This document shows positions 1-7,326 of a stretch of 11,693 nucleotides of DNA, one piece after another. Source of the stretch: Oscillospiraceae bacterium (GTDB taxonomy: Bacteria; Bacillota_A; Clostridia; Oscillospirales; Oscillospiraceae); NCBI GenBank assembly GCA_902795095.1, contig CADBKB010000039.1:1-11693 (forward strand), written 5' to 3'. A program made the translations under genes and the position numbers. Within the stretch, counting starts at the first letter, position 1. Every line of letters starts with the position of its first letter. The notes beneath the pieces are model-generated. The model searched no databases and had not been told where the DNA came from. It saw nothing but the letters and a program-made list of their open reading frames with translations.

Positions 1-419
1 CCGCTGTGCGGAAGACCGCCGGCGAGATCCTGGAAGGGGTGGAACGGGTCCACCTGATCGAACCGCAGCAGTACCAGCCTTTCGTGAACCTGATGGCCAG
101 ATCCTACTTCATCCTGACGGACTCCGGCGGGATGCAGGAAGAGGCCCCGGCTCTGGGCAAACCGGTGCTGGTGGTGCGGAAGGAAACCGAGCGTCCGGAA
201 GCGGTGGCGGCCGGTACGGCAAAGCTGGCCGGAGTGGAACAGCAGCAGATCTTTGATATGGCCTGCGAGCTGCTGGACGACCCCGAAGCCTACCGGGCCA
301 TGGCCCGCGCCGTCAATCCCTACGGCGACGGCAGCGCCTGTTTGCGCATTGCCCAGGCCATTGAATGGTACTTCGGCCTGACGGAACAAAGACCCGCGGA
401 TTTTGTCCCGGGGGAATAA
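1..419 (+). CDS. wecB: UDP-N-acetylglucosamine 2-epimerase (non-hydrolysing), C-terminal part
   Basis: This is the 3' end of a gene that begins before the window; the reading frame is open from base 3 and stops at TAA 417-419. It leaves about 138 residues of a family usually around 370-390 long. The enzyme interconverts UDP-GlcNAc and UDP-ManNAc in the cytoplasm, feeding cell-surface polysaccharide or wall teichoic acid linkage-unit synthesis. Family hallmarks are visible: the segment with ILTDSGGMQEEAP (roughly bases 108-150), where the SGG-x-QEE stretch contributes to UDP-sugar binding, followed by GKPVLVVR, the TERPEA motif and a late NPYGDG motif before the C-terminal helix. The GTG at position 6 is an internal Val codon, not a start. 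A strong terminator follows within 10 bases, so this ends its transcription unit. The alternative symbol is mnaA. Family assignment is very secure; the pathway it feeds is not shown by the window. Confidence 0.95.
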   Translation, partial: AVRKTAGEILEGVERVHLIEPQQYQPFVNLMARSYFILTDSGGMQEEAPALGKPVLVVRKETERPEAVAAGTAKLAGVEQQQIFDMACELLDDPEAYRAMARAVNPYGDGSACLRIAQAIEWYFGLTEQRPADFVPGE

Positions 420-426
420 TACAGCT

Positions 427-457
427 GCGGCGCTCCTTTCCGGAGCGCCGCTTTTTT
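427..457 (+). terminator. Rho-independent terminator after the epimerase gene
   Basis: A perfect 10-bp GC-rich stem (427-436 GCGGCGCTCC pairing with 442-451) encloses a 5-base loop and is followed directly by six T residues (452-457). It starts 7 bases after the epimerase stop codon and separates that gene from spoIVA. Seen directly; a classic intrinsic terminator. Confidence 0.95.
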
Positions 458-486
458 GCATATCGGCGCACCCCGGCCAATATGCT
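458..486 (+). promoter_or_regulatory. Candidate sigma-E-type promoter of spoIVA
   Basis: GCATATC (458-464) matches 6 of 7 positions of the sigma-E -35 consensus KMATATT. After a 14-base spacer, AATATGCT (479-486) matches about 5 of 8 positions of the -10 consensus CATACAMT. Transcription would begin near 493, leaving a short leader that contains the ribosome binding site. B. subtilis spoIVA is transcribed in the mother cell by sigma-E, which makes the match plausible, but the -10 is imperfect and the call rests on eye alignment from remembered consensus sequences. An inverted repeat, ATGCT (482-486) with AGCAT (493-497), overlaps the expected start site. Confidence 0.35.
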
Positions 487-516
487 GTACAAAGCATTTG
501 ACAGGAGGATCGCCCG

Positions 517-1992
517 ATGGCAAACAGCATTTATCAGGATATCGCGGCCAGGACCGGCGGCAATATCTATCTTGGCGTGGTCGGACCGGTGCGCACCGGG
601 AAATCGACCTTTGTGAAGCGGTTTATGGAGGAAATGGTCCTGCCAAACATCCCGGATCCCTACCGGGCGGCGCGGGCAAGGGACGAGCTTCCCCAGAGCG
701 CCGGCGGCCGCACCATCATGACCGCCGAGCCGAAGTTTGTGCCCGAGGAGGCGGCGGCGCTGCGCACGGAGGACGGCGCTGCGCTGCAGGTGCGGCTGAT
801 CGACTCCGTGGGCTACATGGTGGACGGCGCTGTGGGCGCCGAGGAGGACGGACAGCCGCGCATGATCACCACGCCCTGGGCCGATACGCAGATCCCCATG
901 GCGGAAGCGGCGGAGCTGGGCACGCGGAAGGTCATGGAGGAGCATGCCACCGTGGGGATCGTCGTCACCACCGACGGCAGCATCACGGACATTCCGCGGG
1001 AGAATTACTGTGCCGCGGAGCAGCGCGCCATCCGGGATATGGCCGCCACGGGCAAGCCCTTCGTCGTGGTGGTCAATTCCACACAGCCGGAAGGGGAAGG
1101 GGCCAGGGCGCTGATGGGGCAGATCCGCGATACCTACGGCGCTGCCTGCGTGTGCATGGATTGCCTGCACGCCGGGCCCCAGGCTCTGGGCGAGCTGCTG
1201 CGGGGGCTGCTGATGGAGTTCCCCCTGGCCCAGGCGGCCTTCTACCTGCCGGGCTGGGTGCAGGCCCTGGATCCTGAGCATCCCCTGAAGAAGACCCTGT
1301 ACCGGGCCATGGGAGCGACCGTGGCCGACGCCGGCCGCCTGCGGGACGCCGCCGGGGCGATCCCGCGCCTGGGAGAGCTGCCGGAGGTCACCGAGGTCCG
1401 CATCCGCAGCATCGACCTGGGCACCGGGACGCTCAATGTGCAGATCTCCCTGCCGGATGCGCTGTTCTATGAGACCTTGTCGGAGCGCTCCGGCTTTCCT
1501 GTGGAGTGCGATGCGGATCTCATAGAGCTGCTGGAGCAGATGGCCGCGATCAAGGCGGAGTACGATCAGCTTGTCCCGGCGCTGGAATCCGTGCGTGCCA
1601 CGGGCTACGGCATCGTCATGCCGGCGCCGGAGCAGATGGCGCTGGAGCGGCCGGAGCTTTGCCGCCGGGGCGGCAGCTACGGCGTGCGCCTGGCGGCCAG
1701 CGCCCCCACGATCCACCTGCTGCGGGCGGATCTGAAGACGGAGATCAGCCCCACCGTAGGCAGCGAGGCACAGTCCAGGAGCCTGGTGGAGACCATGCAG
1801 GCGGATTATGAAAACGATCCCCAGGCCCTGTGGGCCAGCAATATTTTCGGCAGGTCCGTGCTGGAGCTCATCGGCGACGGCTTCCAGGCCAAGCTGTCGA
1901 ATTTGCCGGAGGAAGCGCGGCTGCGGCTGCGCGGCGCCCTGGGCCGCATCGTGAACGAGGGTGCCGGCGGCCTGATCTGCATCATTCTGTAA
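517..1992 (+). CDS. spoIVA: Stage IV sporulation protein A (spore coat morphogenetic ATPase)
   Basis: SpoIVA polymerises on the mother-cell face of the forespore outer membrane, using ATP hydrolysis, and forms the basement layer on which the spore coat is built; in B. subtilis it is recruited by SpoVM. The product is 491 residues, against 492 in B. subtilis, and aligns along its whole length. Visible features are the N-terminal ERTGG-like segment (ARTGGN, 11-16), a Walker A P-loop GPVRTGKS at 23-30, the conserved DELPQSAGG segment around 56-64, TIMTAEPKF at 66-74, a central TTDGSITD block near 151-158, and the family C-terminus ending NEGAGGLICIIL. The start is supported by AGGAGG at 503-508, 8 bases upstream. 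It lies alone between two terminators, so it is probably monocistronic. One oddity is that the second of two adjacent threonines reported as sensor residues in B. subtilis is Ala70 here. Presence of the gene marks the organism as a spore former or a recent descendant of one. Confidence 0.98.
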   Translation: MANSIYQDIAARTGGNIYLGVVGPVRTGKSTFVKRFMEEMVLPNIPDPYRAARARDELPQSAGGRTIMTAEPKFVPEEAAALRTEDGAALQVRLIDSVGYMVDGAVGAEEDGQPRMITTPWADTQIPMAEAAELGTRKVMEEHATVGIVVTTDGSITDIPRENYCAAEQRAIRDMAATGKPFVVVVNSTQPEGEGARALMGQIRDTYGAACVCMDCLHAGPQALGELLRGLLMEFPLAQAAFYLPGWVQALDPEHPLKKTLYRAMGATVADAGRLRDAAGAIPRLGELPEVTEVRIRSIDLGTGTLNVQISLPDALFYETLSERSGFPVECDADLIELLEQMAAIKAEYDQLVPALESVRATGYGIVMPAPEQMALERPELCRRGGSYGVRLAASAPTIHLLRADLKTEISPTVGSEAQSRSLVETMQADYENDPQALWASNIFGRSVLELIGDGFQAKLSNLPEEARLRLRGALGRIVNEGAGGLICIIL

Positions 1993-1996
1993 GCAA

Positions 1997-2031
1997 AACC
2001 CCGCCCGGAAGCCCGGGCGGGGTTGGATTTT
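1997..2031. terminator. Bidirectional terminator between convergent spoIVA and clpE
   Basis: A perfect 12-bp stem (1997-2008 pairing with 2013-2024) with a 4-base loop lies between the converging genes. On the plus strand it begins 5 bases after the spoIVA stop and is followed by GGATTTTA, a short and imperfect T-tract. On the minus strand the last stem T's (1998-1997) run into two more T's (1996-1995), giving TTTT after the GC-rich core. The minus-strand gene stops at 2030-2032, a few bases before the hairpin, so the T-tract for one gene overlaps the stop codon of the other. Confidence 0.9.
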
Positions 2032-4300
2032 ATAGGGCGTCGAGGACGATGTGCCCGTCTTCGGCGCGGATGCCCATCTGGGTGATGGGGTTCTCGTAGC
2101 TCTCGATGATGCGTTGGGCCATCAGGTCCTCAATGTCGCGCTGGATGGTGCGGCGCAGGTTGCGCGCGCCGTAGGTGACGGAGTAGGATTTCTCCACCAG
2201 ATAGTCGATGACGTCGTCGCTCCAGCGCACCGCGATGCCGCGATCTGCCAGGGAATCGCGCAGCTCGCCCAGCATGATGCCGGCGATGGCGCGGAAGTTC
2301 TCCTCAGACAGGCGGTTGAAGCAGATGATCTCGTCCACGCGGTTGATGAATTCCGGCCGCAGGAAGTCGGACAGGGCCTTCATGGCCTTTTCCTTGGACT
2401 GCTCGGACAGGCTCTGGTTGAAGCCCACGCTGCCGCCCTTGTGCTCGGAGCCGGCATTGGAGGTCATGACGATGATGGTGTTTTCAAAGTTGACCACACG
2501 GCCCTGGGCGTCGGTGATGCGTCCGTCGTCGAGCACCTGCAGCAGCAGGTTCAGCACGTCGGGATGGGCCTTTTCGATTTCATCGAACAGGATGACGGAG
2601 TAGGGCCTGCGGCGGATCTTCTCCGTGAGCTGGCCGGCTTCGTCATAGCCCACATAGCCCGGAGGTGAGCCGATGAGCTTGGACACGGAGTGCTTTTCCA
2701 TGTACTCCGACATATCCAGCCGGACCAGGGAGTCCACGCTGTCGAACAGGTCCTCCGCCAGACATTTGACCAGCTCGGTTTTACCCACGCCGGTGGAGCC
2801 CACAAAGATGAACGAAACCGGGCGCTTTTTCGGGGAAATGCCGACGCGGGAGCGGCGGATGGCGCTGCACACTGCGTCGATGGCCTCGTCCTGGCCCACC
2901 ACGCGCTTGCGCAGCCGGTCGCCCAGCTCCTGGAGCTGGGTGTATTCCTGGGCCTGGATCTTGGAAGCGGGGATCTTGGTCCACAGCTCGATGATGCGGG
3001 CCAGGTTTTCGATGGTCAGCATGGGCGGCGGGGTCTTGGACAGGGCCTCGATCTCGTCGTTCACCACGCACAGCTTGCTGCGCAGATTGGCCAGGCGCTC
3101 GAAATTCTCCTGCTTGGCGTCCTCGGTGAGCATGCGGATCTCCAGCTCCAGGTCGTCGCGTTCCTTCTTGCACTCGGCCAGGCGAGAAATCTCCCTGGAG
3201 CGGAGGTTGACGTCGGAGCAGGCCTCGTCCAGCAGGTCGATGGCCTTGTCAGGCAGGAAGCGCTCGGTGATATAGCGCTCGGACAGCAGTACGGTCTGCC
3301 GGGCGATCTCCGGCGGGATGCGCACGCCGTGGAACTGCTCGTAGTAGTGAGCGATGCCCCGGACGATGGCGATGGCCTCCTCCAGGGTGGGCTCGGCCAC
3401 CGTGACGGGCTGGAAGCGGCGCTCCAGGGCGGCGTCCTTTTCTATATACTTCCGGTATTCGGTGAAGGTGGTGGCGCCGATGACCTGCACCTCGCCCCGG
3501 GACAGGGCGGGTTTAAGGATGTTGGCGGCGTTCATGGAGCCTTCGGCGTCCCCCGCACCCACCAGATTGTGGACTTCGTCAATGACCAGGATGATATTGC
3601 CGAAGGTCTTGATCTCGCCGATCAGACTCTTCATACGGCTTTCAAACTGGCCGCGGAACTGGGTGCCCGCCACCAGGGCGGTCATATCCAGCAGATAGAC
3701 CTCCTTGTCGCGGAGCTTGAAGGGCACGTCGCCGGCGGCGATGCGCTGGGCCAGGCCCTCGGCGATGGCGGTCTTGCCCACGCCGGGCTCGCCGATCAGG
3801 CAGGGGTTGTTTTTCTGCCGGCGGTTCAGGATCTGGATGACGCGCTCAGTCTCCACCTCACGACCGACGATGCGGTCGAGGCTGCCCTCCCGGGCCTTCT
3901 CGGTGAGGTTGAGGCAGTAGGCGTCGAGGAATTTCTTTTTCTTTTTGCGCTGCTCCTTGGGCGGGGCCTTTTCCTGCTCCTTGGGTGCGGAGGGCAGGGG
4001 AGCGTCGGTATTGCCGAAGAGCTTGTTGAGAAAGGGGAAGGTGGCCGTCTGGCTGGCCACGTCCTCGTCGTCCTCCTCGCCGGGCTGCAGGCCCATCATG
4101 GAGGTCATCTCGTTGGTCATATTCTCCAGGTCCTCGTCGGACATCCCCATCTGGCGGACAATGTCGTCCACCTGCTTGATGCCCAGGTCCTTGGCGCACT
4201 TCAGGCACAGGCCTTCATTGGTGGAAGCGCCGTTCTCGATTCGGGTGATGAAGATCACGGCGACGTTTTTTTTGCATCTGGAGCAAAGTGTAGGTTTCAT
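2030..4300 (-). CDS. clpE: ClpE-type ATP-dependent Clp protease ATP-binding subunit (HSP100/AAA+ unfoldase)
   Basis: This cytosolic AAA+ unfoldase has 756 residues and two ATPase modules; it probably feeds unfolded proteins into ClpP. The N-terminus lacks the Clp_N repeats of ClpC/ClpA. Instead it has a Cys4 zinc-finger (C6-x2-C9 ... C32-x2-C35), the hallmark of ClpE. An acidic, then Lys-rich linker (about 60-125) leads to AAA-1, with Walker A GEPGVGKT at 170-177, Walker B D241/E242 and arginines 294-295. A short charged coiled-coil middle domain spans about 367-421. AAA-2 has Walker A GSTGVGKT at 501-508, Walker B D573/E574, a VGF ClpP-docking tripeptide at 625-627, arginine finger R654 and sensor-2 GAR at 711-713. 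The start has AGGGAGGT (4307-4314) 6 bases upstream. No CtsR operator was seen upstream, although B. subtilis clpE is under CtsR. An A8 run lies at codons 10-12 (4266-4273). The substrate range is unknown. Generic annotation as ClpC/ClpA family would also be defensible. Confidence 0.9.
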   Translation of the reverse strand: MKPTLCSRCKKNVAVIFITRIENGASTNEGLCLKCAKDLGIKQVDDIVRQMGMSDEDLENMTNEMTSMMGLQPGEEDDEDVASQTATFPFLNKLFGNTDAPLPSAPKEQEKAPPKEQRKKKKKFLDAYCLNLTEKAREGSLDRIVGREVETERVIQILNRRQKNNPCLIGEPGVGKTAIAEGLAQRIAAGDVPFKLRDKEVYLLDMTALVAGTQFRGQFESRMKSLIGEIKTFGNIILVIDEVHNLVGAGDAEGSMNAANILKPALSRGEVQVIGATTFTEYRKYIEKDAALERRFQPVTVAEPTLEEAIAIVRGIAHYYEQFHGVRIPPEIARQTVLLSERYITERFLPDKAIDLLDEACSDVNLRSREISRLAECKKERDDLELEIRMLTEDAKQENFERLANLRSKLCVVNDEIEALSKTPPPMLTIENLARIIELWTKIPASKIQAQEYTQLQELGDRLRKRVVGQDEAIDAVCSAIRRSRVGISPKKRPVSFIFVGSTGVGKTELVKCLAEDLFDSVDSLVRLDMSEYMEKHSVSKLIGSPPGYVGYDEAGQLTEKIRRRPYSVILFDEIEKAHPDVLNLLLQVLDDGRITDAQGRVVNFENTIIVMTSNAGSEHKGGSVGFNQSLSEQSKEKAMKALSDFLRPEFINRVDEIICFNRLSEENFRAIAGIMLGELRDSLADRGIAVRWSDDVIDYLVEKSYSVTYGARNLRRTIQRDIEDLMAQRIIESYENPITQMGIRAEDGHIVLDAL

Positions 4301-4306
4301 GCAGGA

Positions 4307-4343
4307 ACCTCCCTTCGGGAAAACGTTGGGTCACATAATAGCA
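4307..4343 (-). promoter_or_regulatory. Candidate extended -10 promoter and Shine-Dalgarno of clpE
   Basis: Read on the minus strand, TGC-TATTAT (4343-4335) is an extended -10 motif lying in the 73-nt gap between the DUF5711-like gene and clpE. No good -35 hexamer is found 16-18 bases upstream. Transcription would start near 4328, giving a leader of under 30 nt that includes the Shine-Dalgarno AGGGAGGT (4314-4307). A 4-bp mini-hairpin (TCCC/GGGA around 4310-4320) partly overlaps the Shine-Dalgarno. This may allow separate expression of clpE from the upstream operon; the promoter call is tentative. Confidence 0.35.
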
Positions 4344-4373
4344 GAAATCGGGCACGAATACCCGAAAAGTATG

Positions 4374-5759
4374 TCAGCTGACACGGTGGGCGGAGCTGCC
4401 GTCGATGAGCAGGGCGGCGCCGTCGCGCTGGACGCAGACACGGGTGGCAAAGCCGATGTCCTCCTCGGCCAGGCACAGCCGCAGGCGGCTGTCGTATACC
4501 TGCAGGCCCTTGGAGGTCAGCACGGCCAGATAGGGACCATTGGCGCTGATATCCTGGATCGGCTCGTCGAAGCTGAGGCTGGCCAGCTCCTGGCCGTCGT
4601 GGGAGACGGTGGTGACGCGGTAGCGGCTGCCGGCCTGATTCATGTCGCGGACGATGACGATGAAATCGTCGGCGGCCAGATCGTAGGCGAGCAGATTGCC
4701 GCCGTCATAGGAGAAGACCTCGGCGCTCTCGCCGTCCGCTCGGAAGAAGTACAGGCCCGTCTCGCCCACGGCGCACAGCGAACGCTTGCCGGTGTAGGTG
4801 AGATCATAGATCAGATCGCCGCCCAGAGGGCACTGGGCCACGGGCTCGGTCTCGTCGGTGGCGAAGCAGACAGCTGTGGAAGCATAGCTGCCCCCGTCGA
4901 TGCCCAGGGCGACAGCACACATGGATCGGCCATCGTCGGAGACGGCGCACTGGCCGAAGAACTGGGTGGAAGACAGCCAGGAGTAGATCTGGCTGCCCTC
5001 GGAATTGTAGACGCTCAGCACGGTTTTGTAGCCGGGCTGATCGGAGGCACAGCAGATGTAGCCCTCGCCGGACAGGTCGGCGTCGATAATGGTGCCGGGC
5101 AGTGTGAGATTGAGCTGCTCGCCCTTGATGTGGTGGACGGTGCACAGGCTGCCGGAGCCCACGCCGTAGCCCATGGCCACGGTACGGTTCTGCAGCAGCA
5201 CGGGGTTGTCCATCTTGCACTGGGCCAGCACGGTCTGCTCGCCGTTGGAATCAAAGCACTGCAGGCCGTCGGGGGAAGCCACCGCCAGGCCGTTGTGGAA
5301 GCTCAGATAGCTGTTGACGCTGTGGACGTCCAAGTTGAAGGCGCTCTGGTCGCCGGCATAGCGCAGCACCCGCTCGATTCGGCCGGTGACGCGCCTGCCG
5401 CCGAATACGGCGATGGCGGCGATGCACAGCACGATCGCCGCGGCAAAGGACCAGAAGACCAGCTTTTTATGGGCGCGCAGGGACTGCAAGACGCGCTGCA
5501 GCCAGGCGGGGAGCCGAAGGGGCTCGTCATCCGGCGACGCAGTTTCGGGGTGAACGGAGAACAGGGCGGACAGATAGGGATCCTCCGGGACGTCCTCCAC
5601 CTGCGGCGCGGGAAGATCCTGGGGCGAGGGATCGTCCTGTGGTGCGGGATCGTCCTGGGGCGCGGCGTCGGGCGGTTCCGGCGTCACCAAGTCGGCCTGC
5701 CTGGGCGCGTCCTGGGCCGCCGGCTCCTCCGGGCGCAGGTTCTCGGGTTCATTCGACAT
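4374..5759 (-). CDS. DUF5711-like membrane-anchored beta-propeller protein of unknown function
   Basis: The protein has 461 residues and an unknown role. Residues 1-95 are a soluble, Pro/Asp/Glu-rich tail with tandem PQDDPx units at about 34-50. One strong hydrophobic segment follows at about 100-120, preceded by RAHKK and followed by GGRR. The remainder (about 125-461) is a series of short strand-turn blocks with repeated Ser-Asp-Gly / GL-x-x-F turns, as expected of a beta-propeller. The overall plan resembles the DUF5711 family of Clostridia. The likely topology is an N-terminal cytoplasmic tail with an extracytoplasmic propeller, though basic residues flank both sides of the helix, so the orientation is inference. 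There is no cleavable signal peptide. The ATG (5759-5757) lies inside the end of truA, overlapping it by 11 nt, and has GGAGGTGA (5773-5766) 6 bases upstream, so the two are translationally coupled. clpE follows after 73 nt. A weak hairpin (TCGGG/CCCGA, about 4348-4365) lies after the stop. Family assignment is from remembered character, not a search. Confidence 0.75.
   Translation of the reverse strand: MSNEPENLRPEEPAAQDAPRQADLVTPEPPDAAPQDDPAPQDDPSPQDLPAPQVEDVPEDPYLSALFSVHPETASPDDEPLRLPAWLQRVLQSLRAHKKLVFWSFAAAIVLCIAAIAVFGGRRVTGRIERVLRYAGDQSAFNLDVHSVNSYLSFHNGLAVASPDGLQCFDSNGEQTVLAQCKMDNPVLLQNRTVAMGYGVGSGSLCTVHHIKGEQLNLTLPGTIIDADLSGEGYICCASDQPGYKTVLSVYNSEGSQIYSWLSSTQFFGQCAVSDDGRSMCAVALGIDGGSYASTAVCFATDETEPVAQCPLGGDLIYDLTYTGKRSLCAVGETGLYFFRADGESAEVFSYDGGNLLAYDLAADDFIVIVRDMNQAGSRYRVTTVSHDGQELASLSFDEPIQDISANGPYLAVLTSKGLQVYDSRLRLCLAEEDIGFATRVCVQRDGAALLIDGSSAHRVS
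5601..5660 (-). repeat. Short Pro/Asp-rich tandem repeat in the N-terminal tail of the DUF5711-like protein
   Basis: The identical 12-mer GGGATCGTCCTG (plus-strand reading) occurs at 5628-5639 and 5646-5657, an 18-bp period, with a degenerate third copy near 5610-5621. It encodes PQDDPA, PQDDPS and PQDLPA hexapeptides. It probably arises by in-frame duplication in a disordered cytoplasmic tail and may vary in copy number between strains. Confidence 0.75.
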
Positions 5760-6513
5760 GGAAGCTCACCTCCGGTGTTTCGTACCAAAGCCGGGTCATA
5801 TACAGTCCTCCCGCCGGCACGGTGGGTCCCGCGGCGGTGCGGTCGCCGGCGCGCAGGATGGCGCCGAGCTCCTCGGGCCGGATCTTGCCCTCTGCGGCCC
5901 AGACGAGAGTGCCCGCCATGGCGCGGGCCATGTTGTACAGAAAGCCGTTGGCGCAGACCCGCAGCGACAGGATGTCGCCGCTGCGCTCGACCTCATAGTA
6001 GTACACGGTGCGGACGGTGGAGCGGACATTGGTGCCCACGGAGCGCACCGCCGCAAAGTCATGGGTGCCCACAAACTGATCCGCCGCCGCCTGCATGACG
6101 CCCTCGTCCAGATGCTTGGGGTAGAACCATGCGCGGTTGACATAAAACGGATCGCGGATGCGGGTATTATAGATGAGATAGGTATATTCCTTCCTGACGC
6201 AGGAGCCGATGGCGTTGAAGCTCTCGGGCATCTCCATAGCCTTCGTCACCACGATGTCCTCCGGCAGGTGGGTGTTGAGGGCGTAGGGAAGACGGTCCAC
6301 AGGGATCGACGAGTCGGTGCGGAAATTCGCCACATAGCACTTGGCGTGGACCCCCGCGTCGGTACGGCCGCAGCCGGTCATATGGACCCGATGGCCCACC
6401 ACCTTGGCGCAGGCCTTTTCCATGGTCTCGCCCACGGAGATATCCTTCGGCTGCACCTGCCAGCCGTGGTAGGCGGTGCCGACATAGGTAAGGATCAGGG
6501 CAATATTTCGCAT
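5749..6513 (-). CDS. truA: tRNA pseudouridine synthase A
   Basis: TruA converts uridines 38, 39 and 40 of the anticodon stem-loop of many tRNAs to pseudouridine, in the cytoplasm. The product is 254 residues, normal for bacterial TruA (about 245-270). Motifs seen are the N-terminal YVGTAYHGWQ block (10-19), where most homologues have YDGT, and GRTDAGVHA at 49-57 with the catalytic aspartate D52. Further along are VRKEYTY (106-112), VGTHDFAAV near 148-156 and the NGFLYNMARAMAGTLV block at about 189-204. The start ATG (6513-6511) has an AGGAGG-type site just upstream, and ecfT ends only 9 bases before it. Placement after ecfA1-ecfA2-ecfT is the common Firmicutes order, usually within the large ribosomal-protein region, but no ribosomal-protein genes are seen here. 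Its last codons overlap the start of the DUF5711-like gene. Assignment is very secure. Confidence 0.97.
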   Translation of the reverse strand: MRNIALILTYVGTAYHGWQVQPKDISVGETMEKACAKVVGHRVHMTGCGRTDAGVHAKCYVANFRTDSSIPVDRLPYALNTHLPEDIVVTKAMEMPESFNAIGSCVRKEYTYLIYNTRIRDPFYVNRAWFYPKHLDEGVMQAAADQFVGTHDFAAVRSVGTNVRSTVRTVYYYEVERSGDILSLRVCANGFLYNMARAMAGTLVWAAEGKIRPEELGAILRAGDRTAAGPTVPAGGLYMTRLWYETPEVSFHVE

Positions 6514-6522
6514 CGTCGCCTC

Positions 6523-7326
6523 CTACAGGCCCAGCCTGCGCAGCACGATCACGGCGGCCAGCAGCACGAGGCCGAAGGCCATGGCCAGATAATCCCGGCG
6601 CGCCATGTGAAGCTGCTTCATACGGGTGCGGCCCTCGCCGCCGTGATAGCAGCGGGACTCCATGGCTACGGCCAGCTCGTCGGCCCGGCGGAAGGCGCTG
6701 ATGAACAGCGGCACCAGGATGGGGATGAGGGCCTTGGCCCGGCGCAGCAGGTTGCCGGATTCAAAATCCGCACCGCGGGCCTTCTGGGCGGAGATGATCT
6801 TATCCGTTTCGGAGATGAGGGTGGGGATGAAGCGCAGGGCAATGCACATCATCATGCTCAGCTCATGCACGGGGACCTTGAGCTTCTTCAGCGGCCCCAT
6901 CAGCAGCTCCATAGCGTCCGTCAGGGCGATGGGGGAGGTGGTATAGGTCAGCAGGAAGGTGCCGAAGATGAGCATGACGATACGCGCGATCATGAAGATC
7001 GCGTTTCGCACGCCCTCCCAGGTGACGGTAAAGATCCAGAAATGGAAGATCTCCCTGCCCGGGGTGTAGAACATGTTCAGAAGTCCGGTGAGCACGATGA
7101 CGAACAGCAACGGCTTCAGACCCTTGACGATCACGCCCAGGCGGATGCGCGACAGGCAGATGCAGAGGATCAGGAACGCCGCCACGACGGCGTAGGAAAC
7201 ATAGGATTTGGCGCAGAACAGCGCGACGATATAGATCACCACCAGGATCAGCTTGGTCCTGGGGTCCAGCCGATGCACGATGGTATCGCCGGGAAAATAC
7301 TGGCCAAGGGTGACGTCTTTAAGCAT
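6523..7326 (-). CDS. ecfT: Energy-coupling factor transporter transmembrane protein EcfT
   Basis: EcfT is the integral-membrane scaffold that couples the EcfA1/EcfA2 ATPases to interchangeable substrate-binding S components for vitamins or metal ions. The product has 267 residues. Hydrophobic segments lie at about 25-60, 70-85, 107-130, 155-172 and 245-263. The two cytoplasmic coupling motifs are visible: KARGADFE at 182-189 (canonical A-R-G) and ESRCYHGG at 223-230, a variant of the usual A-R-G form. The conserved N-terminal HRLDPRTKL (18-26) is also typical. It starts at ATG 7326-7324 with a GAGGAGG site upstream and overlaps the end of ecfA2 by 8 nt, so the two are translationally coupled. 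No S component is encoded in the window, consistent with a group II (shared-module) ECF system whose S proteins are elsewhere. Confidence 0.96.
   Translation of the reverse strand: MLKDVTLGQYFPGDTIVHRLDPRTKLILVVIYIVALFCAKSYVSYAVVAAFLILCICLSRIRLGVIVKGLKPLLFVIVLTGLLNMFYTPGREIFHFWIFTVTWEGVRNAIFMIARIVMLIFGTFLLTYTTSPIALTDAMELLMGPLKKLKVPVHELSMMMCIALRFIPTLISETDKIISAQKARGADFESGNLLRRAKALIPILVPLFISAFRRADELAVAMESRCYHGGEGRTRMKQLHMARRDYLAMAFGLVLLAAVIVLRRLGL

Noticed and set aside
496..502. TTTGACA as a -35 element before spoIVA
   Set aside because: It lies immediately before the Shine-Dalgarno, with no room for a -10 and start site upstream of the ATG.
313..1716. 467-codon open frame antisense to spoIVA
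   Set aside because: It is Arg/Gly/His-rich with no recognisable motif, lies opposite a full-length SpoIVA and crosses the epimerase terminator. Long antisense frames are common in high-GC coding DNA.
4301..4373. CtsR or CIRCE operator for clpE
   Set aside because: Only a single weak TGACC-like match is present; there is no tandem heptad repeat and no CIRCE inverted repeat.
2690..4381. 563-codon open frame antisense to clpE
   Set aside because: The composition is a mirror of the clpE codons (Gly, Leu, Val, Asp, His), with no domain visible and no ribosome binding site that stands out. It is a high-GC shadow.
3945..6098. 717-codon plus-strand open frame across clpE, the DUF5711-like gene and truA
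   Set aside because: It spans three well-supported minus-strand genes and an intergenic gap. It is strongly biased to Ala/Gly/Val with no family resemblance.
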